9,549 bases of DNA from an uncultured Eubacteriales bacterium (GCA_948933715.1 CAQZPH010000033.1:1-9549), one strand, 5' to 3'. Shown: positions 1 through 6,670, counted from the stretch's first letter. Made by a program: numbers and translations. Notes: generated from the sequence alone by a model not told the origin.

Positions 1-165
1 AAGTATAGGACGAAAGCAAAGGAGAAGATAGGTACTTCACTTTTTGACGCTTACAAAATCGGTCTAGCTTTGAGATGTGATGTATCTACTGGGCCTCTTT
101 CTTTATGCAATAAAAAATCTTGTCGATCGAATATCATAGATATTCATCAACAGGAAAAAGTATAG
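1..165 (+). CDS. possible 3' end of a gene entering from the left (partial, unrecognised)
   Basis: The first frame is open from the left edge to a TAG at 163-165 (54 codons), while the other two forward frames close within the first 30 bases. The first 33 residues (ending ...IGLALRCDVSTGPL) use a mixed, coding-like codon set, and bases 1-95 are richer in G+C than what follows. A strong intrinsic terminator starts nine bases after the stop, which fits a gene end here. The last 20 codons run through repeat copy A, so the natural C-terminus may have been replaced by repeat sequence. I do not recognise the protein. It could be a chance frame; only sequence left of the window would decide. Confidence 0.27.
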   Translation, partial: KYRTKAKEKIGTSLFDAYKIGLALRCDVSTGPLSLCNKKSCRSNIIDIHQQEKV

Positions 166-168
166 AAC
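94..168. repeat. palindromic dispersed repeat, copy A
   Basis: This is one of four related intergenic copies in the window, all in the same orientation. The core is a hairpin: 121-135 pairs with 139-152 around an ATA loop, with one bulge and one mismatch. It is preceded by TGCAATAAAAAATCT and followed by an A-rich stretch. On the minus strand the hairpin is followed directly by a T6 run, the form of an intrinsic terminator. Copy A shares the GCAATAAAAA lead-in with copy B. I do not know a name for this family. Confidence 0.6.
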
Positions 169-173
169 CAAAA

Positions 174-217
174 AAATACCCATCAGTACTTAGGAGTATA
201 CTGGTGGGTATTTTATT
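174..217 (+). terminator. strong intrinsic terminator
   Basis: A 15-bp stem (174-188 with 199-213, one G-U pair, core ATACCCA/TGGGTAT) closes a 10-base loop and runs into TTTTATT. The A-run before the left arm suggests it could also work leftward. It probably ends the transcript entering from the left edge, since no gene starts just after it. Confidence 0.8.
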
Positions 218-385
218 GCAGGAAATGGAAAGCTTAATATTTTGAAATAATTTTCTTCCCGCATACAGTAGTTTATCATGCTTTCTTTAAATAGTCAGGC
301 AAGCGCTAAAAATTGAAGTACCTAATCCCTACGATTTATCTATTAGGGAGTTATATCATCAATTTTGAGGAAATAAATTTTATAA

Positions 386-562
386 ATGACAAAAATGATA
401 AACAAGCTAGATAATTTCAGTTACACATACCTTGTAAAACTTACCGTTAATATTCTTTTTAAAATAATCAGGGAAAATGATATTAGGGTCTTTAATATCA
501 AGTTAAAATTTATACAATCATTAAGAGAGGACATAAGCAAGCAGCTTTATTCTTTAGAATAG
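386..562 (+). CDS. small hypothetical ORF, 58 aa
   Basis: ATG at 386 opens a 58-codon frame ending in TAG at 560-562; a stop (TAA) lies just before the ATG. The product is basic and leucine/isoleucine-rich (ends ...SLREDISKQLYSLE), with no signal peptide or motif that I recognise. The only purine-rich stretch upstream (TTGAGGAA, 364-371) is about 14 bases from the ATG, too far for a good ribosome site. The 3' end overlaps the T-tailed structure at 523-603, which is unusual for a real gene. In sequence this AT-rich a frame of this length can arise by chance, so this is a weak call. The rest of 218-520 shows nothing supportable apart from a small inverted pair (TCCCTA/TAGGGA) near 330-355. Confidence 0.2.
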   Translation: MTKMINKLDNFSYTYLVKLTVNILFKIIRENDIRVFNIKLKFIQSLREDISKQLYSLE

Positions 563-603
563 AAGCAGAAGGTTTAATTCAGTAAGACTTATGTCTCTTT
601 TTT
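523..603 (+). ncRNA. branched, T-tailed RNA structure: complex terminator or small RNA
   Basis: AAGAG plus ACATAAG (523-537, with a 3-base bulge) pairs with CTTATGT plus CTCTT (588-599) and runs into T6. The enclosed 50 bases hold a second good hairpin, GCTT-T-ATTCT closing on AGAAT-A-G-AAGC (544-566). A closing stem with an internal arm and a terminal T-run fits a structured small RNA ending in its own terminator, or a long-loop terminator. A TATACAAT -10-like box at 511-518 would place a start near the left arm, but no good -35 is seen. It is not a tRNA: there is no anticodon arm or T-loop. Confidence 0.35.
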
Positions 604-664
604 GCAATAAAAATTCTGCCGATAGAATACGATAGATATTCATCATCAGAAAAAATTATATAGA
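593..664. repeat. palindromic dispersed repeat, copy B
   Basis: It aligns with copy A over the GCAATAAAAA lead-in, the CGAT.GAATA left arm, GATATTCATCA and the A-rich tail. The hairpin is kept although bases differ: CTG and CAG at the stem base replace the TGT/ACA of copy A, which keeps pairing. The minus strand reads hairpin then AATTTTTATT. The 5' end merges with the T-run of the structure at 523-603. Confidence 0.6.
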
Positions 665-790
665 CAATGTTCTTGAACTTTTTGTCCAACACTAATGTTG
701 TGATTACTTAGTTTGTGTCCTGATTGAATAGAGCTAATGCGCTATCAAACGAAATATATTTGAAGTTATGCGCATGATTGAATATGTTTT

Positions 791-819
791 TTCATTATTT
801 TATTGAACATAGTTTATAA
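791..819 (+). promoter_or_regulatory. possible promoter for the helicase gene, with an upstream dyad
   Basis: A perfect -10 TATAAT lies at 814-819; the hexamer 17 bases upstream, TTCATT at 791-796, is a weak -35. Transcription would start near 826, giving a leader of about 40 bases. Upstream, 724-749 forms an imperfect hairpin (ATTGAATAGAGC, loop TAAT, GCGCTATCAAA) that could be an operator or just a remnant. Nothing else supportable is seen between 665 and 866. Confidence 0.35.
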
Positions 820-866
820 TATTTATTGTTTAGGTATATAGAAAATAGATAAACGGTAAAAAAGGT

Positions 867-3863
867 ATGAATACAAAAGAGAATATATTAAATTCATGGA
901 TTTTAATGGAACAATTATCTGAAGGAAATGTAAACACTAAGCATGGCGATAAAAATGCAGCTAGGAGATTTGATCCAACAAAGTCTGCAGCACACGGGTA
1001 TTATGAATATTTTCGTTGGATGATTAATCACAAATTTAAAGATAGTTTGACTAAAAAGAGCGCTAACCCAGGAATAATTTTTTATATTGATACTTTTAAA
1101 TTTCAACAGGTTATAGACATAATCGTTAAAAAATATCATTTAAATAATTTACAAGATGAGGTTAATAATAGACAAACTAAGTTTGGATTTTCAATTGCGT
1201 TTGATAAAAATCTACATTTGCTGCAAGATCAGATTTTTGTCACAATGAGTGACTATATACTTAATAAAAGAGAATTAATTAATGATCCTGATAAATTCAA
1301 AAATTTTGAAAAGCAGATAAAAGATGACTTATATGAACTTTTTGACTTTCAAGAAGATAATTTAAGAGAAAAAGACTTTGAATCTAAATTTAATGATACT
1401 TTTGATATATTAGTAAATCGATATCAAATTAGTAAAGAAAATTGCTATTGGTCAATTGTTAAAAGAATTGATTCAGATGAAGTTAATTTACATTCATTTT
1501 TTATTGATGACTTGAATTGGGCTAAAAGAGAAAATTCTCCTCATATTGATCGGTACTTGAATGGTTTAAACTCAGATCAAAGAATTAATCTTGATCCAAC
1601 AGAAAACATTGCTGTCTTTGATAAAATTTTACGGCCAAAGAATTATCCTATGGGGCACTTCTTATCAAAATTTCCGGCATCGTTAATGCAACAAGTAGCA
1701 ATTAATTTAGCTTTGAATGATAAGAACGATATTAGGACAGTTAATGGACCTCCAGGTACAGGAAAGACCACTCTGTTAAAAGACATTTTTGCAGAATTAC
1801 TGGTTAGGCAAGCAAAAGAGATTTGTGATCTTAATAAAAAGAATGTTTATTTACCTGGAGACAGTAAAATTGGTCAAACGAAACTACCTGATCAAATAGC
1901 TGATAAAAATATTGTTGTAACTTCTTCTAATAATGGCGCTGTTAAGAATATTGTGGATGAATTGCCACAAATTCCCGATAAAAAAGATAATTTTGAAGAA
2001 ACTGTTGGTGAGTTAATGGATATTCATTATTTTGATGATATTGCTAATGCTAATTTGAAAAAGCCAAAATATTGGGGCCTCTTTTCGCTTGAGGGTGGCC
2101 GTAAAGAAAATATGAATAATATCATCAATAAGATAAAGCAAATGATTGAATATTTGCAAGATGCAGATTTTAAATCGGATCTAGATGCTTATGGTGATTT
2201 TATAAAACAGTATAATTTAGTTAAAAGTAAAAGAGATCAATTACAAGACTATGCGGATTCTTTAAGTCAATTGCAAAAATGGCCTGAAAGAGTTAAAGAA
2301 TATCAGATAACGACTAAATCAAATGGAGAAATTGTTTCTTCAAAATTAACTTCAGCTCTTCAGGAAATAACAAAAGAGATTAGCTATAAGCAGAAAAAAT
2401 ATCAAGAGATATATTCATCAATCACAGTTATTAGATTGAGAGACCGACTCTTTAATAGAGAAAAGATAATTGAGAACGAAAGGAAAAATGAAAGATTATC
2501 ACAATTAAAACATGAACTAGAAGAAAAAGATCTTAAAAAACACGAGTTAGAAAATAAAATAGCTAAATTGCAAGAGGAATCATATCGTTATGTTCAGTTA
2601 TTAAATGCTGAAAAGCCAACGAAAGGCACAGTTCCAAATTATCAACGTGATTTTTCAAATAGGGATGTTTATGATCACTTTGAAGAAGAAACTTATTGGT
2701 ATAATTCAGATGATTTACGAGAAGAATCAAAATTATTTGTTCTTGCACTACGAGTAAGGAAACAATTTCTTTATGAAAATAGTAAATCATTAAAAATGGC
2801 GGTATTTAATTGGGATAATCAAGATAAAAAGATAAAAGAAAATCAACAAGAATTAACTTTAGCTTCTTGGCAATGGATTAATTTTGCAATTCCAATCATT
2901 AGTACTACGTTTGCTAGTTTTCATCGAATGTTTAAAAACTTGCCTGCAAATTCTGTAGCTAATTTGTTTATTGATGAAGCAGGCCAAGCAGTTCCGCAAG
3001 CTGTAGTAGGCCCACTTCTTCGCAGTAAAAAAGTTATGGCAGTCGGAGATCCAGCTCAAATTAAACCAGTTAATACTTTGGATTCAAAAGTGATTTCACT
3101 TATTGGTGATCGTATTTTTAAAGTAAGTGAGAAATATGTTTCCGGGGATGCCTCAGTTCAAACAATTATGGATCAGGCTAGTCAATACGGCTATTACAAA
3201 GATAAAGAGCATGAGAATTGGATTGGGATTCCGCTTTGGGTACATAGACGTTGTTTAAATCCGATGTTTAATATTTCTAATGCGATTTCTTATAACAATA
3301 AAATGGTTTTGCCAAGTAATGTTAAGGAAAAAGAAGCTAACGGTGATAATTCCGAAAAGAAGCAAGGAAAAATTGGAGCAGGAAACTGGATTAATGTCGC
3401 AGGTGTATCAAAAGATAAATTTGTAGAAAAGCAGGCGGAAGAATTAAAGAACTCAATTCAAAAAATCGTAAAAGGGTCTGCTAATCCTTTCACGATGGAT
3501 GATATTTTTGTCATTACTCCTTTTAAGAATGTTGCTTATCAATTAAGTAAGGAATTGAAAGATATTGGTTTCACTAAATATGAAAATGGCAAACCATTAA
3601 ATGTTGGAACAGTTCACACTTTTCAAGGTAAGGAGAATAAAGTTGTTTTTCTTGTGTTAGGCGCTTCTGATAAGGAAAAAGGAGCTGCAAGTTGGGCAGT
3701 AAGTAAACCCAATATTATTAATGTGGCTGCTACTAGAGCAAAAACTTGGTTCTTTATTATTGGTGATAAAAAACTTTACCAATCAATTGGTTCAGACACG
3801 ATTAATAAGACAATTAACGCTATTGATAATTACAATCGAAAAATAGATTTAAAAAGTAAATAA
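867..3863 (+). CDS. superfamily 1 helicase/ATPase, Upf1/DNA2-like (COG1112-type)
   Basis: The 998-residue cytosolic protein carries the whole SF1B motor. Seen: a Q-like motif at about residue 275, Walker A GPPGTGKTT at 294-302 (K300), motif Ia VVTSSNNGAV near 350, Walker B FIDEAGQA with D703-E704, motif III VGDPAQ at 726-731, an HRRC motif at 793-796, motif IV VITPF at 882, motif V GTVHTFQGKE at 914-923, and motif VI NVAATRAK with R957. About 400 residues separate Walker A from Walker B, including a charged coiled coil at roughly 538-571. The first 270 residues match no domain I recognise and may bind substrate. Family knowledge: such proteins hydrolyse ATP to move on or unwind nucleic acid, and several act in phage defence, alone or with a nuclease. 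No nuclease motif is seen within this protein. The ribosome site is poor (AAAAAAGG one base before ATG); M14 at 906 has none. Intact, unlike the region downstream of 4684. Confidence 0.93.
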   Translation: MNTKENILNSWILMEQLSEGNVNTKHGDKNAARRFDPTKSAAHGYYEYFRWMINHKFKDSLTKKSANPGIIFYIDTFKFQQVIDIIVKKYHLNNLQDEVNNRQTKFGFSIAFDKNLHLLQDQIFVTMSDYILNKRELINDPDKFKNFEKQIKDDLYELFDFQEDNLREKDFESKFNDTFDILVNRYQISKENCYWSIVKRIDSDEVNLHSFFIDDLNWAKRENSPHIDRYLNGLNSDQRINLDPTENIAVFDKILRPKNYPMGHFLSKFPASLMQQVAINLALNDKNDIRTVNGPPGTGKTTLLKDIFAELLVRQAKEICDLNKKNVYLPGDSKIGQTKLPDQIADKNIVVTSSNNGAVKNIVDELPQIPDKKDNFEETVGELMDIHYFDDIANANLKKPKYWGLFSLEGGRKENMNNIINKIKQMIEYLQDADFKSDLDAYGDFIKQYNLVKSKRDQLQDYADSLSQLQKWPERVKEYQITTKSNGEIVSSKLTSALQEITKEISYKQKKYQEIYSSITVIRLRDRLFNREKIIENERKNERLSQLKHELEEKDLKKHELENKIAKLQEESYRYVQLLNAEKPTKGTVPNYQRDFSNRDVYDHFEEETYWYNSDDLREESKLFVLALRVRKQFLYENSKSLKMAVFNWDNQDKKIKENQQELTLASWQWINFAIPIISTTFASFHRMFKNLPANSVANLFIDEAGQAVPQAVVGPLLRSKKVMAVGDPAQIKPVNTLDSKVISLIGDRIFKVSEKYVSGDASVQTIMDQASQYGYYKDKEHENWIGIPLWVHRRCLNPMFNISNAISYNNKMVLPSNVKEKEANGDNSEKKQGKIGAGNWINVAGVSKDKFVEKQAEELKNSIQKIVKGSANPFTMDDIFVITPFKNVAYQLSKELKDIGFTKYENGKPLNVGTVHTFQGKENKVVFLVLGASDKEKGAASWAVSKPNIINVAATRAKTWFFIIGDKKLYQSIGSDTINKTINAIDNYNRKIDLKSK

Positions 3864-3920
3864 TTTTAATACTACGAGAGTTTGAAAATCACTTAGATAT
3901 TAATTAATTACGTTTAGAAT

Positions 3921-3981
3921 ATTTGTATTAAAAAAATGTCGATAGAATACCCCAGATATTAATCAGCAAAAAATTTATGCA
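3921..3981. repeat. palindromic dispersed repeat, copy C
   Basis: The core TGTCGATAGAATA ... TATTAATCAGCA matches copies A and B and keeps the hairpin, with loop CCCCAGA. On the minus strand it is followed by T7. It lies between the helicase stop and the broken end of the IS remnant, so it sits exactly where a minus-strand terminator for the truncated transposase would be. No other terminator follows the helicase gene. The 57 bases from 3864 to 3920 hold nothing else supportable. Confidence 0.6.
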
Positions 3982-4003
3982 GTCTCTAAAATATACTTTA
4001 TTC

Positions 4004-4264
4004 TTACTGATATTTGGTGTGGTGTAAGATTATAATTTTATTGTTAATTTCTGTGGTAAAACAGTTAACAGTTTTGCGGCCCGTGTTCCTATGAACGAAG
4101 GCCGCTTTTCCTTTAGTAGGATAACTTTTAATCAATCTATTGACTTGTCTAACACTAATGCCTAACTTCAAGGCAGCTCGGGTTTTATTTGTATTATGAT
4201 CGACGAGTTCTTTAATAATGTTGCGTTTAATATATTTAGTCATAGTTAAAACAATCTTTTTCAT
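4004..4264 (-). pseudogene. ISNCY-like transposase, N-terminal fragment
   Basis: This 86-residue minus-strand frame starts at ATG 4264 (or at M8, which opens a better-looking N-terminus) and ends in TAA at 4004-4006. The sequence TRAALKLGISVRQVNRLIK is a helix-turn-helix that would bind the element's ends, and it is followed by KGKAAFVHRNTGRK. The combination recalls the N-terminus of ISNCY (IS1202-type) transposases common in lactobacilli, which run to over 400 residues. The catalytic part is absent: reading stops just after ...HHTKYQ, at the join with unrelated sequence holding repeat copy C. TTGGAGG at 4271-4277 (minus strand, TTGGAGGTTATGG) is a plausible ribosome site. This is a non-functional remnant. 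The family assignment is from memory of the sequence style. Confidence 0.7.
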
Positions 4265-4341
4265 TCGACCATAACCTCCAATAGAAGATTATGTCATAGT
4301 TAATTGAGACATTAGTGCTCGATAACAATTAAGACATTATC
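4004..4341 (-). mobile_element. truncated insertion-sequence remnant (ISNCY-like), left end plus transposase start
   Basis: Upstream of the transposase fragment, read on the minus strand, two direct repeats TAATGTCT(T/C)AATT (about 4325-4337 and 4298-4310) are spaced 27 bases apart, followed by a related TATGACAT. Such repeated boxes are what a transposase binds at an IS end, so the intact end is probably close to 4337-4341. The other end is missing; the break is near 4007. Confidence 0.55.
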
Positions 4342-4378
4342 ACTTATTAATAATATATAAAACATTCAATATATTATC

Positions 4379-4406
4379 TTGAAAAAATTTTTTTTTATGA
4401 TAAAAT
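4379..4406 (+). promoter_or_regulatory. sigma-A-type promoter of an orphan transcript
   Basis: TTGAAA (4379-4384), 16 bases, TAAAAT (4401-4406). The spacer holds an A7/T9 tract. No start codon with a ribosome site follows before the terminator at 4464, so the predicted product is a short RNA. Confidence 0.5.
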
Positions 4407-4412
4407 TAGCTA

Positions 4413-4497
4413 TAGCTCTTGAGCTGTACTTGTGTTGACGAGCTAAATGAAATCACATATAATAAGCGACAGATTTGCGTAGATCTGTCGCTTTTTT
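4413..4497 (+). ncRNA. candidate small RNA, about 85 nt
   Basis: It is bounded by the promoter at 4379-4406 and the strong terminator at 4464-4497. The 5' part can form TAGCTC/GAGCTA (4413-4418 with 4440-4445) or a tighter AGCTC/GAGCT hairpin (4414-4418 with 4421-4425); the two pairings exclude each other. There is no open frame with a ribosome site inside. It lies about 40 bases from the IS remnant and 190 bases before the split nuclease gene. Role unknown. It could instead be a relic of an IS-driven or plasmid antisense RNA. Confidence 0.4.
4464..4497 (+). terminator. strong intrinsic terminator
   Basis: A perfect 11-bp stem AAGCGACAGAT/ATCTGTCGCTT (4464-4474 with 4483-4493) has an 8-base loop and a T6 tail (4492-4497). 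It separates the helicase side from the split nuclease gene. Confidence 0.85.
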
Positions 4498-4650
4498 AGT
4501 AGCTGCTTAAAAGTTAATAGGGATTGATGGATTTGTTTTTCTACATTCTATCTTTATTTTTGTATTATGGTTAGAATTTATTTTGCAGTGAAAAGAGCTG
4601 CCTTCATGTCCATTTCTGGGAGCTAACTTTAATAATTTGTTGATTTTTAG

Positions 4651-4678
4651 CAGTACAAATAATTACTGTTTAAGGAGA
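4651..4678 (+). promoter_or_regulatory. dyad and ribosome site before the split nuclease gene
   Basis: CAGTA (4651-4655) and TACTG (4664-4668) form a perfect short dyad over an 8-base spacer, ending just before AAGGAGA (4672-4678), which sets the ATG at 4684. In an mRNA the hairpin would stand next to the ribosome site; in DNA it could be an operator. No convincing -35/-10 pair is seen in 4498-4650; TTGTTG at 4637 is the best weak -35. Confidence 0.35.
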
Positions 4679-4683
4679 TAAAA

Positions 4684-5193
4684 ATGATTAATCGATTAGA
4701 TGAGAAACTTATAGAAAATGTAATTAATTATAATGAAACAGAAAGAAGCAATGTTGATGGCATGGCGTGTAGAGTAATAATTTCTTCAATGGAGAAAATG
4801 AGTTTATTGACTTTAGGCTATTTTTCTATATCAAAGATGAATTTATATATTTTAGATGAAGTTAAAAAGAAAATTGAACAAAAGATAAAAGACTATTTTT
4901 TAAATTATAATCTTATCTCTATACAAAAATTATGTTTGAAGTGTGCTTCAAGTCTAAGTAAATTAAGTTTTTCTATGTATCGAATTGATAATTATGCGGA
5001 TACAGACATAATGCAAATATTTGATATTTTAGATTCGTTTGGAAAAAATATAAGAGAGAATTTTTATCAAGAAAGAATGGCTTTTTTGAAAGAAGCGATG
5101 GATTTAATATATTTTGAAACTGAAGAGTATAAAAATGTTTCATCAACGAACATAACACTAGATACTTTTTTAAAATTTTATATTTGGAAGTAA
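4684..5193 (+). CDS. N-terminal piece of a split protein (169 aa), unknown helical domain
   Basis: A strong ribosome site (AAGGAGA, 5-base gap) fixes the ATG. The piece is mostly helical by composition, lysine- and leucine-rich, with no signal peptide and no motif that I recognise. It ends ...LDTFLKFYIWK and overlaps the next frame by ten bases. That next frame is open upstream from 5133 and has no ribosome site or ATG of its own at the join, so the two were probably one reading frame. The break lies at a T6 run (5166-5171): one more T would continue into ...ILYLEVSIILLVQFKF. The full protein would then be about 515 residues, ending at 6220, with this part as its N-terminal domain. It may still be translated as a separate polypeptide. 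Confidence 0.6.
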   Translation: MINRLDEKLIENVINYNETERSNVDGMACRVIISSMEKMSLLTLGYFSISKMNLYILDEVKKKIEQKIKDYFLNYNLISIQKLCLKCASSLSKLSFSMYRIDNYADTDIMQIFDILDSFGKNIRENFYQERMAFLKEAMDLIYFETEEYKNVSSTNITLDTFLKFYIWK

Positions 5194-6008
5194 GTATAAT
5201 ACTGCTTGTGCAGTTTAAGTTTGCTATTTCTAAAAATCCAGAAATGTGTATGGTAATTGAGAAAAGTGGATCTATACGGTTTGAAGAAAAGACTGCGAAT
5301 AACTTGTATAAAGAGAGTAAAAAATTGGAAGAAATAAAACTAAGAGAGAATGAGAATCTCTATGATAGTGATGCAAATAAAGTAATCAAAGAATTTAAAA
5401 AATATTATGGATTTGATAATGACTCTTTAAAGCTGATTAGTAACTTTTTCCTCACAGAAAAGAATGAAATACAAATAAGTAGAAAGATATTTAAAAACAA
5501 AGTTATGAGTTTATTAAACTTAGATGATAGACAATGGAAATATTTTGAAAAGACGATGTTTTTTAATTCTAAAAATGGTGAGTGGGAAAAAATGATTAAA
5601 AATGTTAATTGTAGTCTTTTTTCTACGCCATTTGTAATTACAAAAGATAAAACTAAAGTAGGTTTCACAAAATATACTATTGCCGAGTCAGCAATGTATT
5701 TACGAAGGCGAATTGTTTATAAAGATATTAACTTAAATAGGCATATTTCTAATTTAATAAAAAAACTAAGAAATGAAAAGGAATTGCCAAATTTAAAGAA
5801 AAAATTGTTATGTAAATATAAAAATGTAGGGATAAATAAGGATTTTGGAGAAGATGTCAAAACAAAAGAAATATTTCATAACATTCGAAATGTCCCACAT
5901 GAAATAGATCTGTATTATAAAGATAACGAAAATTTAAAAATCTTTGACTTAAAAGATTACCATATTCCATTTTCTCTAATTGATTTGAATAAGCTTGAAA
6001 AAAGTTAA
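5184..6008 (+). CDS. middle piece of the split protein, carrying a PD-(D/E)XK nuclease-like signature
   Basis: The frame is open from 5133 to TAA 6006-6008. TTG at 5184 is only the first possible start, without a ribosome site; the first ATG is 5244, also without one. Numbering from 5184: G222-E223 in a helix, then HEID with D242, twelve residues, then FDLKDY with D255 and K257. The order Glu-helix, strand-Asp, strand-(D/E)-X-K with this spacing is that of the PD-(D/E)XK nuclease fold, which cuts DNA or RNA with metal ions. The first 200 residues are basic and helical and not recognised. The nuclease fold is cut short here: its C-terminal helix and strands lie in the next frame (5999-6220). 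The fold call is mine from motif spacing, so family and substrate are unknown. Fragment, likely inactive unless frameshifting joins the pieces. Confidence 0.55.
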   Translation: MEVSIILLVQFKFAISKNPEMCMVIEKSGSIRFEEKTANNLYKESKKLEEIKLRENENLYDSDANKVIKEFKKYYGFDNDSLKLISNFFLTEKNEIQISRKIFKNKVMSLLNLDDRQWKYFEKTMFFNSKNGEWEKMIKNVNCSLFSTPFVITKDKTKVGFTKYTIAESAMYLRRRIVYKDINLNRHISNLIKKLRNEKELPNLKKKLLCKYKNVGINKDFGEDVKTKEIFHNIRNVPHEIDLYYKDNENLKIFDLKDYHIPFSLIDLNKLEKS

Positions 6009-6220
6009 AGAAAGAAACAACAAAATTGAAAAACTTAGTCAGTAAAATGAACAAAAATAAAACTCTATTTGAGACCTCCTTAGGTTTTTCGTTTAAAAAT
6101 ATTGAAGTCGGGATCTTATTAACACGAGATATCAGTAATATGAAAAAAGTAGGAAAAGTAGAAGTCATTTCTTTATCAGAATTTCGAGAAACTATCAATT
6201 CTACAAGGGTTAAAAACTGA
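5999..6220 (+). pseudogene. C-terminal piece of the split nuclease-like protein
   Basis: This frame is open from 5999; TTG at 6026 is the first possible start but has no ribosome site. It continues the previous piece after an A6 run (5998-6003): one more A would turn the ending ...NKLEKS-stop into ...NKLEKKLKKETTKLK, an unbroken amphipathic helix. The end reads VGILLTRDISNM and then VGKVEVISLSEFRETI, the closing strand-helix pattern of many PD-(D/E)XK nucleases. The stop is TGA at 6218-6220. No terminator follows directly. Confidence 0.55.
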
Positions 6221-6265
6221 AGTATATTAAAAAGTAGCTTGGTGTTGATCTCAAAGAGCGTATAG

Positions 6266-6552
6266 TCAAAAAGAGCTAAAAATTTATTTATTTCAGTTGA
6301 TTTAGCTTATTTGTTGGTAGGCGTGATTGAAACTGATAAGTAGAGGTGCTACCATGCAACTAATGCAAAATTACCAGTAAGTGAAGGCGATGATAACGAT
6401 AATGACACTGAGACTGGTCATATTTCTTGGCGTGATTTTACCTAAAGAAAAGCATCTTCAGTAGCTACTGAAGAAAGCCACTTTCATACTCTATCAGCGG
6501 TTACTTGAATATTTTAAAGGTCAACGACTTCTTTGATGAGTTGGAAAAGTAA
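6266..6552 (+). pseudogene. decayed small gene (unrecognised), broken by stops and a frameshift
   Basis: One frame runs from 6266 to 6508 with in-frame TAG at 6341 and TAA at 6443, and ends at TGA 6506. Its middle part (YHATNAKLPV then GDDNDNDTETGHISWRDFT) looks like real protein. Reading then fits better one base back (open from 6472), ending ...VNDFFDELEK at TAA 6550-6552, 25 bases before a strong terminator. That position supports a true gene end. No ribosome site or clear start was found. I do not recognise the family. The 45 bases from 6221 to 6265 hold nothing supportable. Confidence 0.4.
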
Positions 6553-6577
6553 ACCGAGCTTAGGTGGAATATAAAAG

Positions 6578-6611
6578 AAAGAGCAAGCTCCTTTTGGGAC
6601 TTGCTCTTTTT
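6578..6611 (+). terminator. strong intrinsic terminator
   Basis: The stem AAAGAGCAAG.TCC/GGG.CTTGCTCTTT (6578-6591 with 6596-6609, one mismatch and one wobble) has a TTTT loop and a T5 end (6607-6611). Its right edge runs straight into repeat copy D. Confidence 0.85.
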
Positions 6612-6670
6612 GATTACAAAAAATCTTATTGACGAATATATATGATATTTGATTAACAGAAAATGTTATC
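6603..6670. repeat. palindromic dispersed repeat, copy D (most diverged)
   Basis: GCTCTTTTTGATTACAAAAA, then TCTTATTGACGAATATATATGATATTTGATTAACAG, follows the order of copies A and B with scattered changes. The hairpin is weaker (AATAT/ATATT core). On the minus strand it is again followed by a T6 run. Confidence 0.45.

Noticed and set aside
94..125. Repeat copy A lead-in (GGCCTCTTTCTTTATG) as an ISL3 terminal repeat like the one at 9396.
   Set aside because: Only a loose T-rich resemblance; the GACCAAA part is missing and the other copies do not keep it.
915..3059. Three minus-strand frames of 66-75 codons within the helicase gene.
   Set aside because: They lie opposite a long coding frame with clear helicase motifs and have no signals of their own.
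4527..4574. A 15-codon hydrophobic peptide (MDLFFYILSLFLYYG) after the orphan small RNA, resembling a type I toxin.
   Set aside because: Too short and lacking the charged tail of known toxins; the ribosome site (TAGGG) is poor, and the AT-rich sequence readily gives such peptides. The neighbouring RNA does not run antisense to it.
5405..5668. An 87-codon minus-strand frame opposite the middle piece.
   Set aside because: Phe/Leu/Ser-rich antisense shadow without a ribosome site or a family match.
5857..6198. A 113-codon minus-strand frame opposite the nuclease-like pieces.
   Set aside because: It is low-complexity (F/L-rich), has no ribosome site, and lies opposite frames with recognisable motifs; an antisense shadow.
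94..6670. The four repeats as a CRISPR array.
   Set aside because: Copies are 0.5-3.3 kb apart, diverged and palindromic, with no regular spacers and no cas genes.
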